DNA of 64,000 nt from Lachnospiraceae bacterium (GTDB lineage Bacteria > Bacillota > Clostridia > Lachnospirales > Lachnospiraceae), in assembly GCA_017624495.1 (NCBI GenBank), contig JAGAMY010000022.1, positions 1 to 64,000 on the forward strand. The letters run 5' to 3'. Position numbers and translations under genes: made by a program. The notes beneath the pieces were generated by a model, which did no database searches, was not told the origin of the DNA, and worked only from the letters and a program-made list of their open reading frames with translations. Of this stretch, positions 8,369 to 16,463 are shown piece by piece; within the stretch, counting starts at the first letter, position 1, and every line of letters starts with the position of its first letter.

Positions 8369-11110
8369 TCACCCCACTTTTTCCTGTATCATAGCAAGTG
8401 CATCCCCTGCGCCCATAAAGTCAAATTCTTTCACCTTCGTTGCTATCTCTGCTAACATTTCTTCTAATGGTGCTTCCTGATACCGATATGTGAAAAGCTC
8501 TGTAAGTATCTGCTCTACACCGGTACTTTCAAAGGTTTCTAACTGCGTAGCAAGCTGTGTTAAAGCCTCTTTGAGCTTTTTCTTCTCAATTTCAGGCAGT
8601 TCACCGGCAGTTTCTTTTATTTCTTCCTTCGGTATTACTCTAGCCTTTAATACCTCCATTACTCTACGGTATTCCTGCATCATTTCTGCATGATTTGCCT
8701 GAATATACGGTATATTTTCTTCTTTTCCGGCAGCTTCTAATGCTTTTGCCATTTCCGAAAGCTTTTCTGCACCAATACCTAGGGAGGTACTCTTTACTGC
8801 ATGTACAAATATCGTATAATTTTTCCAGTCACCTGTCCTATAGGCTTCTTCGATTTCTCCTATCTTTTGCAGTCCTGTATCGTAATACACCAATACAACT
8901 TCTAAATAATCCTCCATAGAACCGCCACAGAAACCAATGCCCTTTTCCACATTGATACCTTCTAGCTTTAGTTCTTTTGTATTTTCAGTGTTAGCCTGCT
9001 GCTGTTCTTCATTCTGCTTTTGCAAATCATATTCTTCAACTTTAATAATTTTATGTTCCGGGATAAAACGGCGCAATACACGTTCTAACACAGATAATTC
9101 AATAGGCTTTGCCACAAAATCGGAAAAGCCTTCGGATAAAAACATTTCCCGAACACCACCAATGGCATTTGCTGTAAGTGCAATAACCGGCACATTTTTG
9201 AAATAATTTCCCGGTTTCTGCCGGATAAAATGCAAGGTTTCCACACCATCCATTTCCGGCATCATATGATCCATAAATACAAAATCATAATCCATGGTAT
9301 CTAATTTACTTAAAGCTTCTTTTCCACTTGTGGCTGTAAACACCTGAATTTTATAAGGACGTAGCAAGCCTTCCACAACCTTTAGATTCATCATATTATC
9401 ATCCACCACCAGCACATTTGCTTTTGGTGCAATGAACCGGTAATTCTGGTACTGACTACTGTCAATACTCTGCACAATGTTCTCTCCATTTAAAACTGCT
9501 GCAATGGATAAAGCATAAAAAGGCTTGTATATTCTTAACATTCTTCTGTTTACACTGGCCTTCAGCTCATTTTCTCTTTCTAATACTAAAATGACTTTCA
9601 TTTGTTCTGCCAGTTCGTCAAAGTATACGGTATCTTCGCAATATTCTTCCCAACTGATAAAAATATGACTGTACTTTTTCTTTTCTAACCGCCGTTTTAA
9701 TTCCTGTAAATTTCTACACTGGCGGCAATGGATATGTAATTGTCTGGCAATATGTCCTATGGTATCCGCATAACCATCACGAATCGCTGCATAATCATAT
9801 TTTTCCATGTTAATATAGGCAGCTACACGGATTTTATCCGGCTCTTTTACCGATACTATCGGCGTTTCATCCAGTACCTTCTGTGGAATGACAAACTGTA
9901 CTTCGCTGCCTTTACCAAACTCACTGTTGATAGTGATAAAACCACCCATTTTTTCTACGATTGCCTGTGAAATAGCAAGTCCTAAACCAAGACCGCCTTC
10001 TTCACGATTTTTTCTGGTATCTACCTGATTAAAGGTAGTAAAAAGCTTCTCAATGGTTTCCGGCTTCATCCCAATTCCGGTATCTTTAACACTGACGCAA
10101 AGATTAATTCCATAGCTTTCCGGTCTGGCTGCAAAACGAACCAGCACACAGCCTTCTTTCGTAAATTTGATGGCATTGTTCACCAGATTCATAATCACTC
10201 TGCGTAATTTCTGCTCATCACCTAAAAGACTGCAGGGAATATTCGCATCGCAGTCTACAATCAGTTCAATATTTTTACCATTTTTCTGGGCAATGGCAAT
10301 GTTCATCACATCATTTACTGTAGAGGTCAAATTATACGGTTCTTCTATCAATTCCATTTTGCCGGATTCCAATTCTGAAAAATCCAGAATATCACTGACT
10401 ACGGACAAAAGATTTCGTCCTGCGGTCTGTATGTCTAACGTATACTCTTTTGCCTGATTCGGAATCTCCTCCCTAAGCACAAGCTCACTCATTCCACAAA
10501 CAGTATTGATAGGTGTACGGATTTCATGGGATACATTTGCCATAAAATCATCCTTACTCTTTTCTGCTTTTTCCAAATCCTCAATGGTATCTACCAACGC
10601 ATCATTCAATTCAATATTGGTCTTTACCAGATAGTAAGTTACACATTCTATAACAAAAATCGAACAAACCTGTAACAAAAGCCGAAAACCATCTTTGATA
10701 CTTTCCACCTGAATTGTTCTGGCAAAAAATTCATGATACAGCATAAGATAAACTGCTGTTGCAGCAGACAACAGTACAATTTCTGGAATATTAAAAATTC
10801 CAAGCAAAATCACTAATGCGCCCAGTGTAGATAAAATCCCCACAAAACTTTCTGCAAACATGCCATAAATAGAAAAGTTTATCATTCCTACAATTCCAAT
10901 AAAAAATGCTCGATAACGATAATCTTTATAGGATTTAACAGATACCATCCATGCAGTAATCATTCCAAACACAATCACTGGTGGAATCCAGCTTCCCCAT
11001 TGAAATAGTATGGATACAAACATCATAGCAAGTGTGTATATACTATATATAATTAAAACAATTCGTTCTTTTCGCAGACGGTTTTCTGCAATATAATCGG
11101 TTCTTCCCAA
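8369..11110 (-). CDS. Hybrid histidine kinase with degenerate receiver, receiver and HPt domain
   Basis: This 913-residue phosphorelay protein has about six membrane helices (residues 18-165), HisKA with H195 in SHEIRTPINT, and HATPase (NLVNNAIKF, DTGIGM, GGLGLGLAI). A receiver-like domain at ~427-550 lacks the acidic pocket and phospho-Asp. A complete receiver at ~563-685 has D614 in MDHMMPEMDG. An HPt domain has H770 in FVHAVKSTS. About 90 residues of unassigned alpha-helical tail follow. It starts with TTG at 11110; AGGAGG lies 6 bases upstream and the next Met is inside a membrane helix. It lies 4 bp before the HK-DegV gene and 49 bp after the HD-GYP gene, so all are probably in one operon. 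The final phosphate acceptor is not obvious. Confidence 0.92.
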   Translation of the reverse strand: MGRTDYIAENRLRKERIVLIIYSIYTLAMMFVSILFQWGSWIPPVIVFGMITAWMVSVKSYKDYRYRAFFIGIVGMINFSIYGMFAESFVGILSTLGALVILLGIFNIPEIVLLSAATAVYLMLYHEFFARTIQVESIKDGFRLLLQVCSIFVIECVTYYLVKTNIELNDALVDTIEDLEKAEKSKDDFMANVSHEIRTPINTVCGMSELVLREEIPNQAKEYTLDIQTAGRNLLSVVSDILDFSELESGKMELIEEPYNLTSTVNDVMNIAIAQKNGKNIELIVDCDANIPCSLLGDEQKLRRVIMNLVNNAIKFTKEGCVLVRFAARPESYGINLCVSVKDTGIGMKPETIEKLFTTFNQVDTRKNREEGGLGLGLAISQAIVEKMGGFITINSEFGKGSEVQFVIPQKVLDETPIVSVKEPDKIRVAAYINMEKYDYAAIRDGYADTIGHIARQLHIHCRQCRNLQELKRRLEKKKYSHIFISWEEYCEDTVYFDELAEQMKVILVLERENELKASVNRRMLRIYKPFYALSIAAVLNGENIVQSIDSSQYQNYRFIAPKANVLVVDDNMMNLKVVEGLLRPYKIQVFTATSGKEALSKLDTMDYDFVFMDHMMPEMDGVETLHFIRQKPGNYFKNVPVIALTANAIGGVREMFLSEGFSDFVAKPIELSVLERVLRRFIPEHKIIKVEEYDLQKQNEEQQQANTENTKELKLEGINVEKGIGFCGGSMEDYLEVVLVYYDTGLQKIGEIEEAYRTGDWKNYTIFVHAVKSTSLGIGAEKLSEMAKALEAAGKEENIPYIQANHAEMMQEYRRVMEVLKARVIPKEEIKETAGELPEIEKKKLKEALTQLATQLETFESTGVEQILTELFTYRYQEAPLEEMLAEIATKVKEFDFMGAGDALAMIQEKVG

Positions 11111-11159
11111 AATATACCTCCTTCGTAACTATTCAGTACCTTCATAGTTACCCTACTTG

Positions 11160-12200
11160 CTACATTAACATTTCCCTTAATTTGCCTTCCATACTCAAAA
11201 ATACTTCCGTAATCACAGGATCAAACTGTGTACCTTTTCCATCCTCTAAAATAGACATAATTTTTTCCATCGGACGAATTGCAGGTTTATAGCACCGTTC
11301 TTCAAATAGTGCATCAAAGACATCTGCCAATGCCATGATTCTTGCACCTAAAGGAATATCTTCTCCTTTAAGTCCCCTTGGGTAACCTGTCCCATCCCAA
11401 CGCTCATGATGGAACAATGCCACATCCTTTGCCATTTTTACATACTCTTCTTCTTCCACATCACTCAAAATATCCTCAATGATATCCTGACTGTATTCGG
11501 TATGCATTTTCATGCTGTCATATTCTTCCGGTGTCAGTCTCCCCGGTTTTTTTAATATGCTGTCCGGTACTTTGATTTTCCCCACATCATGCAGCGGTGC
11601 AGCATTGCATAAATTATGAATATACTCATCATTTAATGTATCCGTATACAAGCCTCGATTCTTAAGTTCATCCGCAATCATTCTTACATACATCTGGGTG
11701 TTTTTTACATGCTTTCCTGTACTGTTATCCCTTGATTCAATGATATTTGCCATGCCTACAATGATATGCTCCTGCATTTCCTTAATACGGCTGGTCTTTT
11801 CTTTTACCATATCCTCTAAATGATTACGGTAACGCTCTAATTCTAAGGTTCTGCGCACTCTGCTTATTAAAATATCCGGTACAAAAGGCTTTCCGACAAA
11901 ATCCACTGCCCCTACCTGAAAACATTTTGTTTCCGTTTCCACACTTTTATCCGCAGTTAGAAAAATCACCGGAATACTGCTGTACGCTTCACTTTCCTTT
12001 AATTTTTCCATGGCTTCAAAACCATTCATCCCCGGCATATTAATATCTAACAGAATCAAATCCGGCTTATTCTTTTCCAGATAACGAAAAGCTGCCATAC
12101 CGGAATTTGCTGCTGCAATACGATATTCTTTACCCAGAATTTTCTGTGCCAGCATTAAGTTTGCACTATCATCATCTACTACTAAAATAATATCATTCAT
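11160..12200 (-). CDS. Response regulator with HD-GYP domain (putative c-di-GMP phosphodiesterase)
   Basis: A receiver domain (residues 1-120, phospho-Asp D52 in LLDINMPGMNG) is joined by a helical linker to an HD-GYP domain. The metal and substrate motifs are intact: HDVGKIKVPD near residue 204, HTEYS, HHERWDGTGYPRGL near 264-277 and ALADVFDAL. HD-GYP enzymes hydrolyse c-di-GMP to pGpG or GMP. I chose the ATG at 12200 over the TTG at 12221 because GGAG sits 8 bases before it and the protein then starts at the receiver's first strand (MNDIILVVDDD). It heads the run into the two hybrid kinases, which are candidate partners. Confidence 0.92.
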   Translation of the reverse strand: MNDIILVVDDDSANLMLAQKILGKEYRIAAANSGMAAFRYLEKNKPDLILLDINMPGMNGFEAMEKLKESEAYSSIPVIFLTADKSVETETKCFQVGAVDFVGKPFVPDILISRVRRTLELERYRNHLEDMVKEKTSRIKEMQEHIIVGMANIIESRDNSTGKHVKNTQMYVRMIADELKNRGLYTDTLNDEYIHNLCNAAPLHDVGKIKVPDSILKKPGRLTPEEYDSMKMHTEYSQDIIEDILSDVEEEEYVKMAKDVALFHHERWDGTGYPRGLKGEDIPLGARIMALADVFDALFEERCYKPAIRPMEKIMSILEDGKGTQFDPVITEVFLSMEGKLREMLM

Positions 12201-12223
12201 AAACTTCACTCCAAATAACAAAA

Positions 12224-12253
12224 TTGCTGTGCAGCATTACAACCGCACAGCAA
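12224..12253 (-). terminator. Terminator between the exported-protein genes and the HD-GYP gene
   Basis: Perfect 9-bp arms (TTGCTGTGC at 12224-12232 and its complement at 12245-12253) are followed on the minus strand by a short T run. The hairpin lies about 30 bp after the stop at 12285 and about 25 bp before the HD-GYP start. It probably separates two transcription units, though the U run is short and read-through is possible. Confidence 0.6.
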
Positions 12254-12284
12254 CTATTATCTGCTTCGGCAAATACTGCCTCTA

Positions 12285-14162
12285 CTATTTTTTGATTTTT
12301 ACTGTTTTTGCCTTACTCCATGGTCCATACGTCTTTTTACCGGAAACGGATTCCTTCTGGAACATACGAACCTGAACATAATATGTTTTTCCCTTTTTCA
12401 ATTTCTTAATATCTATGCTGTTTTCTTCTGTGGTCTTTCTCTTTGCAGATGCCATACTAGACTTTAGTGAATAACGAACTTCATAACCACTGGCAGTTTT
12501 CACGTTTTTGATTTTTACACGCATGGTACCTTTTGCAACATTTTTTACACTGGAAAGCGATGTCTTTTTCGCTTTAATTTTAGCCCAATGTGCGTAATAT
12601 GTACAGCCTGCCTCAACCTGTGTTGTCTTTGTAATTTTGCTGCCACCGGATTTTTTTGTAAACCAGCCAAGGAATGCATGACCTTTTTTCTTTGGTGAAG
12701 GAAGTTTTCCTAGCTGTTCACCGTAGAGCAGTTCTTTACTGTTTGACTTTACATTTTTTTTGCCAATATAACCTCCATTTGCGTTAAAGTTTATCGTATA
12801 ACGTGGTGTTACATAGGCACTGGCTGCTGTACTGTCATAAAATCCATTTCCAACAACAATAGCATTTACCGTTGTATTTCCTTTTACAGCAAATGTACCT
12901 GTAAATTTCGTTGACTTTGCAGATGCAATTGCAGGATATGTACCATCGGTTGTATAGTATACCGTTCCACCATATGGTGCTGTAATGGTTACCTTTTCAT
13001 TATCAGCTGTAATTATCGGCTGCTGCATACCTGCTGTCGGTATATGTACTGTTCCCGGATTTATCCAGTCCGCACCGGAATCATAGGTCAGCTCCGGCAG
13101 ACGTCCGCTCCACATAGCTTCTGTTGTATGCATAAGCACGGATTCAAATGTATCATTCGCATACTGTGCTGCACTTCTGTTAAAATACTGATACCCCACA
13201 TTCTGACCTAAATATGCAGCCTCTTTTTCCGGCAAATCATTCCATGTCAAATCCACATAATACCATGTTCCATTGATACGGATAATATTCCATTCATGAG
13301 CTTCACTGGTAACAACTGCACAATCCACACCTGCTGCATTCATCAATAACTGCATTGCTTGTGAATATCCTGCACATACGGTTGAATCTGTACAAAATAC
13401 ACTGTATGCCACCTGATTATATGGATTCTGCATAGATGTGGAATAATTATCATCATATACCACTTTTTCACAAATCAGGTCATGGGCTTTCTTTTCTTTG
13501 TCCCATTCCGTAGGCTGTGCTGTAATCTGTGGCAGCCAGCTGTTAACCACTGCCTGCATGTTAGCAGTTGCAGCCTGACGCGCAGCTCCATTTGCAAAAT
13601 CCTCTATAATAGATAAGTAAATATATCCACCGCTTACGGATGCTGACCTTCCACCAGTCCATGCATCTAAGAAATAATACTGCGGATTGGATAATTTAAA
13701 CATAAATGCTACGTTTTGTGCATCATTATAATTCATACCTTTATATACCAGACTTTTGGTAAAATATACCGTACCGCTGTTGGTATTGGTTGCTGAAACA
13801 CTTTCTGTTCCTGTCAGATAATTCAGACACATCGCATCCAAATCATCCCAAAGTTTTCTTTCTGTTTCTGACAACTGATTATAATAATAATTCGTAGAAT
13901 ACTTATCCCAGTCAGAATTATAAACTGAAGAACCTTTTATATTCGGATTTTTCTGTTCTACAAAAAGCTCCGGCTCCTTTTCCTGTGGCACTTCCACATA
14001 TTTGAAATGCTCCAGACCATCTACCGGCAGTTCTCTGTCAAATGTCCGGGCTGCTTCTACATTTTCTGTTACAGCAGATACCTGTGATGCTGCTATCGTT
14101 TCACCTGCTCCTGTCAAAACTAATATCGCTGACAATACAAGCGTTAATACTCTTTTTTTCAT
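12285..14162 (-). CDS. Exported transglutaminase-like protein with chitobiase-C, InlB-type and Fn3-like repeats
   Basis: The protein has 625 residues with a signal peptide (MKKRVLTLVLSAILVLTGAG, cleavage near 25). A transglutaminase/protease-like domain has the triad C263 (TVCAGYSQ), H289 (AHEWN) and D304 (YVDLTWND). A chitobiase/hexosaminidase C-terminal-type domain follows at ~380-450 (YYTTDGTYP). One Listeria/Bacteroides-type repeat lies at ~453-530 (NGGYIGKK to GWFTKKSGG) and a Fn3-like module at ~533-620. There is no LPXTG or C-terminal membrane helix, so it is probably secreted or held non-covalently. It lies 27 bp after a paralogue of the same architecture, which suggests tandem duplication. 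The substrate is unknown; related domains act as peptidases or cross-linkers at the surface. Confidence 0.88.
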   Translation of the reverse strand: MKKRVLTLVLSAILVLTGAGETIAASQVSAVTENVEAARTFDRELPVDGLEHFKYVEVPQEKEPELFVEQKNPNIKGSSVYNSDWDKYSTNYYYNQLSETERKLWDDLDAMCLNYLTGTESVSATNTNSGTVYFTKSLVYKGMNYNDAQNVAFMFKLSNPQYYFLDAWTGGRSASVSGGYIYLSIIEDFANGAARQAATANMQAVVNSWLPQITAQPTEWDKEKKAHDLICEKVVYDDNYSTSMQNPYNQVAYSVFCTDSTVCAGYSQAMQLLMNAAGVDCAVVTSEAHEWNIIRINGTWYYVDLTWNDLPEKEAAYLGQNVGYQYFNRSAAQYANDTFESVLMHTTEAMWSGRLPELTYDSGADWINPGTVHIPTAGMQQPIITADNEKVTITAPYGGTVYYTTDGTYPAIASAKSTKFTGTFAVKGNTTVNAIVVGNGFYDSTAASAYVTPRYTINFNANGGYIGKKNVKSNSKELLYGEQLGKLPSPKKKGHAFLGWFTKKSGGSKITKTTQVEAGCTYYAHWAKIKAKKTSLSSVKNVAKGTMRVKIKNVKTASGYEVRYSLKSSMASAKRKTTEENSIDIKKLKKGKTYYVQVRMFQKESVSGKKTYGPWSKAKTVKIKK

Positions 14163-14189
14163 GATGTTCTCCTTATTTTATATTTCCCC

Positions 14190-16424
14190 TTATTTTTTTA
14201 TCTTTACAGTTTTTGTGTTACTCCATGCGCCAAATACCATCTTTTTACCAACAGAATCTTTCTGGTACAGCCGCACCTGCACATAGTAGGTCTTTCCTTT
14301 TTTTAATTTGGAAATTTCCTTTATTGTCTTTTGGCTTTTTATCTTTTTTGCAGATTTCATGGAAGGTTCTAAAGAATAACGTATCTGATAACCTAACGCT
14401 TTCGCATTTTTCTTTATCTTTATCCGCATACTTCCGGCAGCTTTACTTTTGGCAGAAACAATCGATGCCTTTGGCAATACAATTTCTTCCCATTTAGCAT
14501 ATAATACCAATGCTTTTGTCTGAAATACCTTACTGCCATTAACAATCTGTTCTCCACCATTTTTTTTGGTAAACCAGCCTAAAAACCTGTATCCCTTTCG
14601 TTTTGCATCCGGCATATTTCTGTAAAAATCACCATTGCAGACATTTTCTATTCTGGCAACAATACTTTTTTTCCCTATATAGCCGCCATTTGCATCCAGC
14701 TTAAGGGGATAAGATAACCCCTGCCACTTTGCATACAAATTCAAATCCGCTAAAATCGGTGTTGCAAAATTATACTTCCTTGTCAAAGCAGTATCTGTAT
14801 ACCAGCCTTCAAATACATAGCCATTACGCACAGGATTTGCAGGCTTCGCCGCTTTTTTGCGTTCTTCAATATACTGCGCTGACACATCTGTTCCGCCATT
14901 AGAATAGAATCGGACAGCATATGTTCCGGCAATCCATTTTGCGTACAAAACCATATCTGTGGCTACTACGGTATTAAAATCATAGGGCTGCTGATAAGAA
15001 GCATCTTTGTACCATCCACAAAACTGATGACCACTCCAGACCGGCATGGATGGCTGCTTTACTGTACCGCCTTCTAAAACCTCCTGTGATTCTACCTTGC
15101 TTCCGCTGTAGGTATAAAACTGTACAGTATATGTAACGGATTTCACATCATATGCAGCGATTTCACTGTCCCAGCTTGCATTTTTAACCGCCACTGCCTG
15201 TATGCTCTGTCCATCCTTTATGGCAAATGCACTCTGGTATTTGTCTGCTTTTCCTGCCGCCACAGAAGGTATACTGCCATCTAACGTATAATAAACCTCT
15301 GCTCCGCTCTCTGCCGAAATGGTAGCCATGCCACCCTGTATCTGGATAACCGGCAACTGTAACCGGACAGTTGGTGTATAAATCGTACCAATCGAATCAA
15401 AATCTGCACCGGAATCGTAAATACACGCAGGCATACATGCTTTCCAGTAATCTAATGCTGTGTGGCTGGATTGGATAACACTATCACTCCGGTTAAAATA
15501 GATATAACGCTGCTTATTAGCTTCTTCATCTAAATCGCCCCACGTCACATCTACATTATACCATGTATCCTGCAAGCGGATAATATTCCATTCATGTCCC
15601 ACACCGGTAACTGCTGCACAATCAATTCCCACAGCATTCATCAGAAGCTGCATCGTCTGGGAATATCCGGCACACACTGTACTTTCTGTGAAAAACACAC
15701 TATAAATACTCTGGTCGTATTCATTTCGCAGTGTTATATCCTGATAATTTACATCATAGGATATGTTCTGGCAGATTAAATCATAAGCAGCCTTTTCTTT
15801 TGCCAGCTCTGTTTCTTCTGCCGCAACAATATCCACCCACGCCGTAATTTTACGCTTAAACTCTGCGGTAATTTCTGCTCTTTTCGTACCATCTGCAAAT
15901 GCCGGATACAACGTCAGACGATACATGCCGCTCATGCCGCCTGCATCTGCCGAACTGTATACCATGGTCTGAAAAAAGTAATACTGCGGATTTGAGTATT
16001 TAAACATATACAGTATTTCCCTTGCTCGCTCCGGTGTAATTCCCGTATAGGCTACCGCAGGAGTAATAAAATACTCCATCACATAGCCATCCTCCATTGT
16101 GTAGGAATCCTGCTCTGTTAAAGACTCTGTACCTGTCAGATAACGCATCCCCAGCGCATCTAAGGTATCCCACCATTTCTGCTCCGTTTCATTTAACTGA
16201 TTATAAAAATACTTAGAACCATACTGCTGCCAGTCCATCCCATTTTCTGCTGTCTGTGCGCTTTTAGGCTCAACAACCTCCTGGCCTTCTGTCATTTCAA
16301 GCACCGTAAGCGGCTCTAAGCCATTTAACCTTGACAACTCTATACCGGATGCAAAAACCTTCGTATCTTCTCCACTAAACAGAATAAACATTATCAGGCA
16401 TATTGACAATAGTATTTTTTTCAT
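14190..16424 (-). CDS. Exported transglutaminase-like protein, larger paralogue of the next gene
   Basis: From the ATG at 16424 the product has 744 residues. It has a signal peptide at 1-26, a transglutaminase-like domain with C251 (TVCAGYSQ), H277 (GHEWN) and D292 (VDVTWGD), and a chitobiase-C-type domain (YYTLDGSIP). Three InlB/Flg_new-type repeats follow, each ending in GW(Y/F) plus an ALYAKW-like strand. The Fn3-like C-terminal module is shared with the 12285-14162 protein. Eleven additional in-frame codons exist upstream, but the chosen ATG is preceded by GGGGGA and starts with a proper signal peptide. It lies 39 bp after the EAL-receiver gene. No sorting signal is seen. Confidence 0.88.
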   Translation of the reverse strand: MKKILLSICLIMFILFSGEDTKVFASGIELSRLNGLEPLTVLEMTEGQEVVEPKSAQTAENGMDWQQYGSKYFYNQLNETEQKWWDTLDALGMRYLTGTESLTEQDSYTMEDGYVMEYFITPAVAYTGITPERAREILYMFKYSNPQYYFFQTMVYSSADAGGMSGMYRLTLYPAFADGTKRAEITAEFKRKITAWVDIVAAEETELAKEKAAYDLICQNISYDVNYQDITLRNEYDQSIYSVFFTESTVCAGYSQTMQLLMNAVGIDCAAVTGVGHEWNIIRLQDTWYNVDVTWGDLDEEANKQRYIYFNRSDSVIQSSHTALDYWKACMPACIYDSGADFDSIGTIYTPTVRLQLPVIQIQGGMATISAESGAEVYYTLDGSIPSVAAGKADKYQSAFAIKDGQSIQAVAVKNASWDSEIAAYDVKSVTYTVQFYTYSGSKVESQEVLEGGTVKQPSMPVWSGHQFCGWYKDASYQQPYDFNTVVATDMVLYAKWIAGTYAVRFYSNGGTDVSAQYIEERKKAAKPANPVRNGYVFEGWYTDTALTRKYNFATPILADLNLYAKWQGLSYPLKLDANGGYIGKKSIVARIENVCNGDFYRNMPDAKRKGYRFLGWFTKKNGGEQIVNGSKVFQTKALVLYAKWEEIVLPKASIVSAKSKAAGSMRIKIKKNAKALGYQIRYSLEPSMKSAKKIKSQKTIKEISKLKKGKTYYVQVRLYQKDSVGKKMVFGAWSNTKTVKIKK

Positions 16425-16463
16425 AGTCCCCCAACCTCTCTTGTAAGCTTCGTACAAAATCCA

